From Bacteroidota bacterium (GTDB taxonomy: Bacteria; Bacteroidota; Bacteroidia; B-17B0; Aurantibacillaceae): a stretch of DNA of 64,000 nucleotides. Location: NCBI GenBank assembly GCA_016711805.1, contig JADJSH010000014.1:1-64000 (forward strand), written 5' to 3'. The notes below the pieces were generated by a model. That model saw only the letters and a program-made list of their open reading frames with translations, was not told the origin of the DNA and did no database searches. The position numbers and the translations under genes were made by a program. Below are positions 17,470 through 27,611 of the stretch, piece by piece. The number at the start of each line of letters is the position of its first letter. Positions within the stretch are counted from its first letter, which is position 1.

Positions 17470-17502
17470 TGCGCTTGTTACGCTAAGTATAGTCTAAGCG
17501 CA
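17470..17502 (+). other. hairpin in mutA leader
   Basis: A 7-bp stem TGCGCTT / AAGCGCA (17470-17476 and 17496-17502) encloses CGCTAAG, which could also pair in an alternative way with CTTGTTACG-type sequence. It ends 20 bases before mutA and has no T run, so it is not a normal terminator. It could protect the mRNA or regulate translation, but only the fold is visible. Confidence 0.3.
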
Positions 17503-17521
17503 TGAACATAAAACAAGTACC

Positions 17522-18781
17522 ATGCAAAAATTATTTACCGAATTCAACCCAACTAATGCTGCTCAATGGAAAGAGCAATTAGTGAAAGATTTAAAAGGCA
17601 TTGATTATAATACTTTAGTTTGGAAAACAAACTCAGGCATCGATGTTCAACCTTTTTATACTAAAGAAAACCTAAGCACAAACCCAACTCCCGTTTTTGC
17701 AAAAAACGATTGGGCTATTTGCGAGAACGTTTTTGTATCAGATGCAAAAGCGGCTAATGCACAAGCCTTAAATGCTTTACAAAACGGTGCATCTGGTTTA
17801 GTGTTTCATATCACTCAAAATACAGATTATAGTGTTTTATTAAAAGGAGTTTTATTGCAACATATTTACTCTCTATTTATGGTTAATCCTGAATTTGAGA
17901 AAGAACTAACAACTTTTTTAAGTTCTATCCCAACTGGAGATAGTTGCTTTGTAGAATGCGATAATGCTTTAAACGGAACAATTGAATTAACTAACACTTC
18001 CTCTATTTGCATTAATACCAATTTGTATCAAGAGGCAGGATCAAACACTATAAACGAATTAGCGTTTTCTATTGCTCACTTAAATGAATATTTGACTATT
18101 ACTCCTTCTAGCATAAAACATGTACACTTAAATATATCTGTTGGTGGCGATTTTTTTATGGAGATTGCTAAACTAAGAGCACTAAGAAAATTAGCGAACT
18201 TCTTGCTGAACCAATATAAAATCAAAGCAAGTGTTCATATTCATGCGCAAACGACTTTAATCAACAAAAGCACCGTAGATAGCTACAACAACATGCTACG
18301 TTCTACAACTGAAGCCATGAGTGCTTCCATTGGTGGTGCAAACAGTATTGTTGTTTTACCTTTTGATGTGGAATTTAATGCGCAAAACGATTTTAGTTCT
18401 CGTATGGCTCGTAACCAACAATTAATTTTAAAAGACGAAAGTTATTTAAATGTGGTTGCTGATATGGCAGCGGGTTCATATTACATTGAAACCTTGACCG
18501 AAACCCTTTGCGAAAAAGCTTGGGAACAATTTAAAGTGATTGAATCTAAAGGCGGTTTATTAGCGTGCTTAAAATCAAACTACATTCAAGAAACGATTTC
18601 TAAAGATGCAGAAACATTGATTCAACAATTTAAAGAAGGTAAATTAGTTTTAGTAGGCGTTAATAAATTCCAAAACAAAAACGAAGAAGTAAAATCTGTA
18701 AAAAGAAAAAACACTAGTCATTCGTCTGGAATTAAAACTATTAATTTGAGTGAATCTTTAGAACAACAATTAGCCAATTAA
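17522..18781 (+). CDS. mutA: methylmalonyl-CoA mutase small subunit
   Basis: 419 residues. It has the substrate-binding TIM-barrel of methylmalonyl-CoA mutase (RSTTEAMSASIGGANSIVVL, DMAAGSYYIETLTETLCEKAW) but lacks the C-terminal cobalamin domain, as expected for the non-catalytic small subunit. It forms a heterodimer with the large subunit at 18784, which starts 2 bases after its stop. The complex interconverts succinyl-CoA and (R)-methylmalonyl-CoA in propionate metabolism. It is shorter than some orthologues of 600 or more residues, which is usual in Bacteroidota. Confidence 0.9.
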   Translation: MQKLFTEFNPTNAAQWKEQLVKDLKGIDYNTLVWKTNSGIDVQPFYTKENLSTNPTPVFAKNDWAICENVFVSDAKAANAQALNALQNGASGLVFHITQNTDYSVLLKGVLLQHIYSLFMVNPEFEKELTTFLSSIPTGDSCFVECDNALNGTIELTNTSSICINTNLYQEAGSNTINELAFSIAHLNEYLTITPSSIKHVHLNISVGGDFFMEIAKLRALRKLANFLLNQYKIKASVHIHAQTTLINKSTVDSYNNMLRSTTEAMSASIGGANSIVVLPFDVEFNAQNDFSSRMARNQQLILKDESYLNVVADMAAGSYYIETLTETLCEKAWEQFKVIESKGGLLACLKSNYIQETISKDAETLIQQFKEGKLVLVGVNKFQNKNEEVKSVKRKNTSHSSGIKTINLSESLEQQLAN

Positions 18782-18783
18782 TC

Positions 18784-20912
18784 ATGAGAAAAGATTTTTC
18801 AAACATTCAATATCAAGAAGTTGATGTTGAGCGACATCAAAAGCATCAAAAAATTTTTTAACAGCAGAACAAATCACCTTAAATACATCTTATACTTTAG
18901 CAGACACGAAAGAATTTGAACACTTAAATTTTGGAGCAGGAACACCACCTTTTTTACGAGGTCCCTACTCTAGTATGTATGTTCAAAATCCGTGGACTGT
19001 TCGTCAGTATGCTGGTTTTAGTACAGCTGAAGAAAGTAATGCGTTCTATCGTCGTAACTTAGCTGCTGGACAAAAAGGCTTATCGGTTGCATTTGACTTA
19101 GCCACTCACCGTGGTTATGATAGTGACCATGAACGTGTGGTTGGTGATGTTGGAAAAGCAGGTGTGGCTATTGATTCTATTTTAGATATGAAAGTATTGT
19201 TCGATCAAATTCCACTAGATGAAATGAGTGTGAGTATGACGATGAATGGTGCTGTATTACCCATTTTAGCATTTTACATTGTAGCTGCCGAAGAACAAGG
19301 AGTATCAATGGATAAATTATCTGGTACCATTCAAAATGATATTTTAAAAGAGTTCATGGTGCGTAACACTTACATTTACCCACCAGAGCAATCGATGAAA
19401 ATTATAGCGGATATTTTTGAATTCACTTCTCAAAAAATGCCGAAATTTAATTCTATTTCTATTAGTGGTTACCACATGCAAGAAGCAGGTGCTACCGCAG
19501 ATATTGAATTAGCATACACTTTAGCAGATGGATTAGAGTATATCAGAACTGGTATTAAAGCAGGATTAGATATTGATGCCTTTGCTCCTCGTCTTTCTTT
19601 CTTTTGGGCTATTGGCATGAACCATTTTATGGAAATTGCTAAAATGCGCGCAGGTCGTATGCTTTGGGCTAAAATGGTAAAACAGTTTAATCCAAAATCG
19701 GCTAAGTCGATGGCGTTACGTACGCATTGCCAAACCAGCGGCTGGAGTTTAACAGAACAAGATCCTTTTAACAATGTGACTCGTACTTGTGTTGAAGCTT
19801 TAGCAGCAGCCATGGGTCATACACAAAGTTTACACACTAATGCCTTAGATGAAGCCATTGCTTTGCCAACAGATTTTAGCGCTCGTATTGCTCGTAACAC
19901 GCAATTGTTTTTACAAAACGAAACTAATGTATGTAAAGTAGTTGACCCTTGGGCAGGTTCATATTATGTTGAAACCCTAACTCATGAGTTAGCGCAAAAA
20001 GCTTGGGAATTAATTGAAGAGGTTGAAAAACTAGGTGGAATGGCAAAAGCCATCGAAACAGGAATTCCTAAAATGCGCATTGAAGAAGCGGCTGCTCGTA
20101 AGCAAGCACGCATTGATGGTGGAAAAGATATTATTGTTGGTGTTAACTTATATCAAACCAACGAAAAAACAAACATCGATATTTTAGATGTAGATAATGC
20201 TAAAGTTAGAACACAACAGCTAGAGCGTTTAGCAAAATTAAAAGCAGAACGTAATCCTAAAGAAGTAGAAGCTGCTTTATCTGCATTAACTGAAGCGGCT
20301 AAAACAGGAAAAGGAAATTTATTAGAATTAGCCATCAACGCCGCTCGTGTTCGTTGTAGTTTAGGGGAAATCTCTTATGCCTTAGAACTTGTATTTGGAA
20401 GATATAAAGCTAACATCAGAAGTATTGCTGGTGTTTACAGTAAAGAAATTAGTATGGATAAACACTTTTTAAAAGCAAAAGAATTAGCCGATACATTTGC
20501 TGAATTAGATGGTCGTCGCCCACGTATTATGATTGCGAAAATGGGACAAGACGGACATGATAGAGGTGCGAAAGTAATCTCTACCAGTTTTGCCGACATG
20601 GGATTTGATGTGGATATTGGCCCTTTATTTCAAACACCAGCCGAAGCAGCTAAACAAGCAGTTGAAAATGATGTGCATATTTTAGGCGTATCATCTTTAG
20701 CTGCGGGACATAAAACCTTAATTCCACAAGTAATTGAAGAATTAAAAAAATATGGTAGAGAAGATATCATGGTGATTGCTGGAGGCGTTATACCTCAGCA
20801 AGATTATGATTTCTTATACAAAGCAGGGGTATCAGGTGTATTTGGTCCTGGAACTGTTATTAGTATTTCTGCTATTGATATTTTAGAGAAATTAATAGAG
20901 AAGAATAAATAA
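18784..20912 (+). CDS. mutB: methylmalonyl-CoA mutase large subunit, one-base frameshift near start
   Basis: The reconstructed protein is 709 residues. ATG 18784 (MRKDFSNIQYQEVDVE) breaks at about 18830. Restoring one G there (GAG-GCG) gives ATSKASKNFLTAEQITLNTS, which runs into the catalytic barrel (RGPYSSMYVQNPWTVRQYAGFSTAEESN). The C-terminal cobalamin domain carries the base-off motif D-x-H-x-x-G in GQDGHDRG and GGVIPQQDYDFL. All catalytic features are present, so the break is best read as a sequence error. Start choice at 18975 would remove the conserved N-terminus. Confidence 0.92.
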
Positions 20913-20918
20913 AAGTAA

Positions 20919-21272
20919 ATGTCAAAAGGACTTTCAACTATATTACTGCTATTAGCTTCTAACACCTTTATGACAATTGCTTGGTATGGTCATTTAAAAT
21001 TTAAGAATGTAGGGATGCTTGCAGCTATTGCTATTAGTTGGGGAATTGCATTACTCGAATATAGTTTGATGGTGCCAGCTAATAAAATTGGAAGCGATAT
21101 GAATGGCGGGCCATATAATATGTTTCAGTTAAAAATTATTCAAGAAGTTATCTCTATCAGTGTTTTTGTCATATTTACTTTATTAGTATTTAAAACAGAA
21201 ACGCTGAAATGGAATCATATCATTGGATTTTTAGCATTATTTATTGCTGTCTATTTCTTTTTTAAAAAGTAA
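20919..21272 (+). CDS. DUF486/DMT family membrane protein
   Basis: 117 residues with four transmembrane helices. The motifs SNTFMTIAWYGHLK, EYSLMVPANKIGS and FQLKIIQEVISI are typical of the DUF486 family, a small branch related to drug/metabolite transporters. Inner membrane; substrate unknown. It starts 6 bases after mutB, so it is probably co-transcribed with it. Confidence 0.85.
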   Translation: MSKGLSTILLLLASNTFMTIAWYGHLKFKNVGMLAAIAISWGIALLEYSLMVPANKIGSDMNGGPYNMFQLKIIQEVISISVFVIFTLLVFKTETLKWNHIIGFLALFIAVYFFFKK

Positions 21273-21286
21273 AATATTAAATCCTT

Positions 21287-22540
21287 ATGCAGCTATCTCC
21301 TTCTTCTAAAAAAATAACCATAGGAGTTGCCTGCCTTGCTTTAATTATCTATTTATTTTTTGAATCTTCAAACAAGGGCGATTTTTATATTTTTTTAGAA
21401 GCTTCTAAAAGTTTACTGAATGGAGAAAATATTTTTCAAAAAACCTATTTTGATGGCTACCATTATTTTTACTCTGTTCTATTTGCGCTCCTCATTTATC
21501 CTTTAACGTTTATTCCAGTTCATGTAACTGTATTTTTATGGTTAGGTTTTAATGTATGGCTTTTATACAGATTGTATAGCATCGTTAGCTCTCTTTTGCC
21601 GTTACAAACTCTTTCACAAAAACAAAAAAACATATTTTGGATTTTGACATTTGTGTTTAGCTCTCGATTAATTATTGAGAATTTGCATGTTGCTCAAATG
21701 ACCATTCTTTTGCTGTATTTATGTTTAGAAGGAATTCATTCCATTCAACATAAAAAAATAATACAAGGTGCTTTTTTGATTTCTTTAGGCATTAACATTA
21801 AACTCCTTCCTATTGTATTATTACCCTATTTACTATACAGAAAACAATTTAAAGCAAGTTTATTGATTTTACTGTTTTATGCCGTTTTCGCATTTATTCC
21901 TTCGTTAATTATTGGTTATGAGCAAAACAACCTCTTATTAAAAACTTGGTTACACCTCATCAATCCTTTAAATTCAAACCATATTTTAGATGTGGATGAA
22001 AGAAGTTTCCATGGTCTTTCCACATTACTTTCAACACTTTTAGTAGCAAATGTGCCAGACATGTACGCATTAAATTTAAAGCGAAACATTGCTGATGTGA
22101 GTTTAACCCAACTCAGTTATATTTTAACCGTAACAAGACTGTTGCTCGTTGTATTTACTTTTTATTTTCTACGTACCTTTCCATTCAAATCTATCACCAA
22201 TAAATACCATCAGTTTTGGGAACTGAGTTATATATTGCTTTTAATTCCGTTGATATTTCCACACCAACAACATTATGGCTTTTTGTTTATCGCTCCGGCC
22301 TTTTTATATTGTTTATATCAACTTATTCAACAAAAGCCAGAAATGCTCACTATAAAACAGTACACTCTTTTTACAATAATGGCGATCGTCTATTTAACGG
22401 TAAATCTTAAACTTATTTTAGGGGAATTTAATCCGTATTACGAGCATTATAAACTATTAACCTACGGAACTTTATTATTAATTATCCCATTATCCATATT
22501 AAGACCTAAAAGCGAATCTGATATTTTAACTTCTAGTTAA
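21287..22540 (+). CDS. GT87-like (DUF2029) polyprenol-linked mannosyltransferase
   Basis: 417 residues, about 10 transmembrane helices. The first periplasmic loop carries DFYIFLEASKSLLNGENIFQ, which resembles the conserved GT87 loop containing the catalytic Asp, and FDGYHYFYSVLFALLIYPL follows. It is a GT-C-type integral membrane glycosyltransferase that probably uses a polyprenol-phosphate sugar. It starts 14 bases after the DUF486 gene. Confidence 0.7.
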   Translation: MQLSPSSKKITIGVACLALIIYLFFESSNKGDFYIFLEASKSLLNGENIFQKTYFDGYHYFYSVLFALLIYPLTFIPVHVTVFLWLGFNVWLLYRLYSIVSSLLPLQTLSQKQKNIFWILTFVFSSRLIIENLHVAQMTILLLYLCLEGIHSIQHKKIIQGAFLISLGINIKLLPIVLLPYLLYRKQFKASLLILLFYAVFAFIPSLIIGYEQNNLLLKTWLHLINPLNSNHILDVDERSFHGLSTLLSTLLVANVPDMYALNLKRNIADVSLTQLSYILTVTRLLLVVFTFYFLRTFPFKSITNKYHQFWELSYILLLIPLIFPHQQHYGFLFIAPAFLYCLYQLIQQKPEMLTIKQYTLFTIMAIVYLTVNLKLILGEFNPYYEHYKLLTYGTLLLIIPLSILRPKSESDILTSS

Positions 22541-22603
22541 ATTGTTTATTTTTTGTTTTAAAATTATTGTCTAAAAGCTGCGTTTTAAAAGTAAATTCAA
22601 CCT

Positions 22604-23671
22604 GTGAAAGAAGTTAATCAAATACTCACCGATTTAAAACGAAAAATCTTTAAACCCGTTTATTTTTTAAGCGGCGAAGAAGCGTATTATATTGATTTGA
22701 TTAGCGATTATATTGAAAAAAACGTCCTAGACGAAAGTGAACAGGAATTCAATCAAACCATTCTATACGGAAAAGATGTTGATTTAAATGCCATCATTTC
22801 GGCTGCCAAACGTTTTCCAATGATGAGCGAATACCAAGTGGTAATCGTTAAAGAAGCTCAGAACTTAAAAGAACTAGGAAAAGCTTCGGGCGGAGATGAC
22901 GACGATGATGATGTTCCTGTAAAAAAGACAGCAGCTACTTCAAACGCATTAGCAGGTTATTTACAACAACCTCAACCTTCTACCATATTAGTGTTTTGTT
23001 ATAAATACAAAACACTAGATAAGAGAAGTGCCGTTTATAAATCTCTACAAAAAAATCATGTTTTTTTAGAGACTAAAAAAATGTATGATAATCAAATCCC
23101 TGAATGGATTACATCATTTGTACAAGAACAAAAATTTAAAATTGGTCCAAAAGCATCTTTCTTACTAGCTGAATTCTTAGGAAATGACCTTTCTAAAATT
23201 ACTAATGAAGTAGAAAAGCTATTTATTAATTTAAAAGAAGGTGAAGAAGTAACAGCTGAAGCTGTTCAAGATAACATTGGGATAAGTAAAGAGTTCAACG
23301 TATTTGAATTACAAGATGCTTTAGCTAAAAAAGATATTTTGAAAGCTAATCGCATCATTAACTATTTTTCAGCTAACGAAAAAGAGCATCCAGCAGTAAT
23401 GACCTTGAGTACATTGTATGGCTACTTCTCAAAAATATTAGTGTATCACTTTGCCCCAGATAAATCAAAATTTGCCGTAGCCCAAACCTTAGGTGTTAAT
23501 CCTTTTTTTGTAGATGGTTACGCTAAAGCTGCTCAAAATTATGGCACCGCTAAACTCAAAGCTGTTTTTTCTTATTTAAAAGAATATGATTTAAAAACCA
23601 AAGGCGTTGATAATGCAGGAGTGAATAATGGAGAGTTAATGAAGGAATTAATTTTTAAGATTTTGCATTAG
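22604..23671 (+). CDS. holA: DNA polymerase III subunit delta
   Basis: 355 residues, starting at GTG 22604 (KEVNQILTDLKRKIFKPVYFLSGEEAYYIDLI). The N-terminal AAA+-like domain has the family signature PVYFLSGEE, a central domain has LAEFLGNDLSKITNEVEKL, and the C-terminal collar domain follows. An acidic insert (GGDDDDDDVPVKK) sits at about residue 99. It is part of the clamp loader that opens the sliding clamp. The stop codon directly abuts a palindromic repeat. Confidence 0.92.
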   Translation: MKEVNQILTDLKRKIFKPVYFLSGEEAYYIDLISDYIEKNVLDESEQEFNQTILYGKDVDLNAIISAAKRFPMMSEYQVVIVKEAQNLKELGKASGGDDDDDDVPVKKTAATSNALAGYLQQPQPSTILVFCYKYKTLDKRSAVYKSLQKNHVFLETKKMYDNQIPEWITSFVQEQKFKIGPKASFLLAEFLGNDLSKITNEVEKLFINLKEGEEVTAEAVQDNIGISKEFNVFELQDALAKKDILKANRIINYFSANEKEHPAVMTLSTLYGYFSKILVYHFAPDKSKFAVAQTLGVNPFFVDGYAKAAQNYGTAKLKAVFSYLKEYDLKTKGVDNAGVNNGELMKELIFKILH

Positions 23672-23673
23672 TT

Positions 23674-23936
23674 TGGGCGCGTCCGCGAAAAGCGGACTGG
23701 GCTTTTCGCTACAATCTTTTACATCGAAAAGATGTAAAAGGATTTTCACTTCAATCCCTCGCGCTATTATAATCTACATTTATTACTTTAACTTATTTTC
23801 AATTCTAAATATAGATAAATGAAAAGTTAAAATTTTTGCGTTAGGGATGCAAGCGAAAATCCTTTTTGTGTTCCTTTACAAAAAGATTGAAGCGGGTCAG
23901 CCCGACGGCGCTGCCTCGTTGCGCCGGCACGCCCAA
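23674..23936. repeat. palindromic structured repeat, copy A (inverted pair)
   Basis: Two ~95-base modules face each other around an AT-rich centre. The right module (23838-23935) has GCGTTAGGGATG, AGCGAAAATCCTTTT, a hairpin, AAAAGATTGAAGCG, then GCCCGA, a second hairpin and CACGCCC. The left module (23674-23764) reads the same on the other strand. The hairpin stems differ between the two modules (TTTTACATC/GATGTAAAA against TTTTTGT/ACAAAAA, and TCCGC/GCGGA against CGGCGC/GCGCCG), yet each is paired. It fills the convergent gap between holA and the VWA gene and resembles 58656-58881 and 60817-60901. Confidence 0.75.
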
Positions 23937-23962
23937 ATTAATAGTATAAGATTTTTAAAACC

Positions 23963-25342
23963 TTACTTATACAACTCCACCTTCGTCTCGATATCTGACT
24001 TCACGGTGAACTTCTTCTCAATCGTATAAATAGAACCTTTTAAAGATTTCGCCCTCCACTCTATTCTATAATTACCTGGCTGTAAATAATAAACCTGAGA
24101 AGTTGTATTATTTAAATTACAAACCCACTCTAGTTTTTTAGTGTCTTTATAAATACTGCCATCACCATTATCCAAAGCCTTTACAGTTAGCATACCAGCA
24201 TTTGGTAATTCAATGAGTTTAGTTTGAGATTGAGCAACTGTAACGGCATTAATATACGCACGAGGCAAGGTTAGTATTTCTAAATCATAATTCCCTGTAA
24301 TGTATTTCTCAGTAGTATTCATTATCTGAACATTTAGAGTTTGCATGTTTCCGTTTGATTTACGAACGATACTTTTTATTTTTTCGTTAAAATTATACAC
24401 GCCTGATGGTCTTCTTAATTCAATAAATCCTTGCGGCGCATCAATAGGAATAATCGTATGTTTTCCTTGAGTTAATTTTACTTCTTTACTTTCGGTTGGC
24501 GGAATGGTATGTGCAATTACTTTATAGGTTGGAAAATCATCTAAATACAAGGTGTCTGGATTACCTTTTTGATTTAAGGTATGCATGTAATTATAAACAT
24601 AATTGCCAGTTGCGGTATTGTAAAACGTCATGTTTACATTCGTTTCTGTTGGTAATGATTTTGTATCTAATAAGTTTACCTGCGATGATGTTTTATTTAG
24701 TTTTTGTTTAGAAATAATAGAGCTAATATCACTTACCAAGTTCGTATTATCAAAATCATAATAATCGCCCACGCATTCAAACGTTTTAATTTGTTCAACC
24801 GTTAAACCAATACCAATAATAAATGGTTTAAATACAATTCCCTTTTCCATTAATTTCATTCGGGCTTTACAAGGATCGCCTTCACATTCCTCTATACCGT
24901 CTGTTATTAAAATTATCATATTCACCGCTTTAGCATCCGGAAAATCGTTTGCTGATTCGGTTAAAGAATGTTCTATCGGTGTAATCCCTGTTGGCTTCGC
25001 TTCGGCAACTTTACTTTTAATAAGTGCTACATTATTTTTTCCGAAAGGCACAACGAGTTTAGAATCTTTACAATCTCCTGGAGGATACTTAACAGTATGT
25101 CCGTACATACGCAACGCAAACTGAATATTTTTTTGCTTATTTAAACTATCCAAAAACTTGTAAAATAATTCTTTAGCGCCATTAATACGAGTGGTGTTTT
25201 TGTGTTTGGTTTTCATACTATTGCTAGCATCAAACACAAATAATACTCTTGTTAAAGAAGGTTCTGTTTTTTTTACTTGCCCACAAATAGATTGAGAACT
25301 TAATAAAACAACGCTAAAAATTATGAATCGTAGTAATTTCAT
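23963..25342 (-). CDS. VWA domain-containing secreted protein
   Basis: 459 residues. Signal peptide MKLLRFIIFSVVLLSSQSICGQ, then a von Willebrand A domain at about residues 30-205 with an intact MIDAS site (VFDASNSM, then GITPIEHS and LITDGIEE). The C-terminal half is beta-rich with repeated Ig-like segments (QGFIELRRPSGVYNFNEKI, then YYLQPGNYRIEW). It lacks the transmembrane helices of BatA-type proteins, so it is probably secreted or periplasmic. The 3' end lies 27 bases from the palindromic repeat. Confidence 0.8.
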   Translation of the reverse strand: MKLLRFIIFSVVLLSSQSICGQVKKTEPSLTRVLFVFDASNSMKTKHKNTTRINGAKELFYKFLDSLNKQKNIQFALRMYGHTVKYPPGDCKDSKLVVPFGKNNVALIKSKVAEAKPTGITPIEHSLTESANDFPDAKAVNMIILITDGIEECEGDPCKARMKLMEKGIVFKPFIIGIGLTVEQIKTFECVGDYYDFDNTNLVSDISSIISKQKLNKTSSQVNLLDTKSLPTETNVNMTFYNTATGNYVYNYMHTLNQKGNPDTLYLDDFPTYKVIAHTIPPTESKEVKLTQGKHTIIPIDAPQGFIELRRPSGVYNFNEKIKSIVRKSNGNMQTLNVQIMNTTEKYITGNYDLEILTLPRAYINAVTVAQSQTKLIELPNAGMLTVKALDNGDGSIYKDTKKLEWVCNLNNTTSQVYYLQPGNYRIEWRAKSLKGSIYTIEKKFTVKSDIETKVELYK

Positions 25343-25429
25343 TTAAATTATAACTTCAAATGTACACGAGGTTACAGTTTAAAACCGAAAGAAAACGGAA
25401 ACTTATTAAAAATACAATGCTAAGAAAGC

Positions 25430-27462
25430 CTAACGAATAATCGTTAAATGTCCTTTTAGTTGAATGTACTCGCCACGAGCATTTTTGTATTCAATTAAAT
25501 ACACATAAACATCATCCGTTGCAGCATCGCCTGTCCAACCTTCGGTGTCGCTTTGAGTCTCAAAAATTTTAACTCCATATCGGTTAAAGACCATCACTTT
25601 ATAATCTGTTTTTTCAACATATTGTGCCACTGGTAACCAAACGCTATTAAGTCCTTTAGGTGCAAACGCATTTGGCACAAATACACTTACTTCAACATAA
25701 GCATCTGCAGGATTTGATTTTGCTTTATCCATAAAGCCATAAATGTTTCCTGCTCCTTCAACTGCTTCCACATAATAGGTAAATTTGCCTTGTGCGCTTA
25801 CAAAATCTTGCACATTATCAATATAGGTTTTAGTGCCAACAGGTACATTGCTAATTGGTGTTGGATCAAAAACGCCATTTACAGCTCGGTAAATATTAAA
25901 AGAAGAAACTCCTCCGCTCCATTTAGTATAATCGTCCCAAGTTAAAGTATTATTAAAAATATTTTCTTTATCGTTGCTTACATGCAGCACAACCGACTTA
26001 GAAGTATCACTCCAAATACCAGGATTATTACAATCATCTGCTGCTTGTATTTTATAGTAATAGTTTTTTTCAAGCGTTTTTACATTTACATCAGTATATG
26101 TTTGAGGCATTAAGGTCGAAGAAGCAACAAAGGCTAATTTGGTAAAATTAACACCATCTTCTGATTTGTAAATATTACAACCTTTAAATGGATTAGTTAA
26201 ATCAACGGTATATGTAATTTCCATTTGCTTGCTGCCTGTATTTACACTTACAGAATTTATATAAACATAGCTTGGACCTGGCAAACCTGTTGCGGTAAAA
26301 CAAGTTGTATTAGAACTCGCAGTAATGGTTAAATCATTGTTTCGAACTCTAACAAAATAGCAATACACATCTCCTGGATTTAACCCAACATGAGCAAACG
26401 AAGTACCAGTAGATGAACCAACTATACTGAAAGTTCCACCGTTTACAGAACAATACACATCATACTTTAAAATTCCTTTTGGTAAATTAGAATATGGAGT
26501 CCAAGATAAACTGGAGGTCCGTGAACATAAATCATACAAGGGTCCCGTTAAAAATATGGTATTGTATGTTACGCTTGGTATTGCATAATTACCACAGCTA
26601 TCAACTGGAGATATACAATAACCTAAAGAAGAGGTTCCTGGTGAAGCACCCAAAACTGTATATGTTGTATTATTATAACCTTGAATAGTATCTATACCTG
26701 TTAATCCAGAACCGTTTGAGAAAAAAAAATCACATAACTATCTACATCTAAACTAGAGGATGGTTGCCAACCCATTACTACTTGTCCGGATGCATTAACA
26801 GATACAGAATCTACTATAATAATAGGTGGAGGTTGAATATTTTTACAAGTATCTCCTTTTATATTGGAAACAGAAGTACATCCCGAAGCATCAGAAATTT
26901 CGACTTTATAATTGTAAAATACTTTGCAACGGTAAATCGTGTCTTTGTAATTTAATTTATTACCAGTGTATATAGTTGTCCATGTACCTGTTGGATACTC
27001 TCTTGAAAGCGTATAAGTTGCAGAGGATGTTAGCAATAAAGGCGTATGCATCGCATTCCAATTTAAACTAGCAACTCCATTAACACTTGCTCCAGTCATA
27101 TTTAAAAATATAGACTTTAATGTGTCTGAAGGAGTAGACGTTGCTGTTCCAGCACTGCTAATAGTCACCACATAATAGTAATAAGATTGTGAACTGGTAT
27201 TAGATGGTACATGAACAAAAGTGGTTTGTGCGTATGAATTAACCGTACCTGCTAAACTAAATCCAACACCTGTAGGAGATGTCCAAATTTGATATTGTGT
27301 AAATAAACCTGATGGGTCTGGCGGAATAATCCACGACAATGTAGTACTAGTAGGCGAAGTAACCGATACACATCTTAAAATAGGCGCGGCAACTTGAGCA
27401 TTTATCTTAGAAAAGAAAAATACATTAAAAACCAATAAAAAATATAAAAGTCTTGTTTTCAA
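25430..27462 (-). CDS. fibronectin type III surface protein with CHU_C sorting domain, one frameshift
   Basis: About 677 residues when the two frames are joined. Signal peptide MKTRLLYFLLVFNVFFFSKINAQ, several fibronectin III-like domains (LSWIIPPDPSGLFTQYQIW, LTWDDYTKWSGGVSSFNIY) and a C-terminal gliding-motility/CHU_C domain of the type B type IX secretion signal (VFVPNAFAPKGLN, MVFNRYGVKIFE, GWTGDAATDDVYVYLIEYKN). The first frame ends at 26701. The A9 run at 26721-26729 needs one more base (or two fewer) to read on as SNGSGLTGIDTIQGYNNTTY. It is exported and attached to the cell surface; the ligand is unknown. Confidence 0.8.
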
Positions 27463-27583
27463 AAAATGTAACTAAGCATTTGTTATTCAATTACAAAGGA
27501 ACGAAAATCTAACCATTTTAGTGTGTAAAAAAACATAAAACTATTAAAACAGCTATTTTAATGAGTAAGTCTTAAAAAAACGA

Positions 27584-27591
27584 TATTTTTG
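27584..27591 (+). promoter_or_regulatory. -7 element of thiolase gene
   Basis: TATTTTTG fits TAnnTTTG 21 bases before the thiolase ATG. The -33 part is not clear. Confidence 0.4.
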
Positions 27592-27611
27592 TGCTACTAA
27601 ACTTAACCACT

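Noticed and set aside
17455..17521. Cobalamin riboswitch upstream of methylmalonyl-CoA mutase
   Set aside because: The gap is only 67 bases, far too short for a B12 riboswitch, and no B12-box-like sequence was seen.
23847..24029. 60-residue open frame
   Set aside because: It lies across the structured repeat and the 3' end of the VWA gene on the other strand; repeat-derived sequence, no coding signal.
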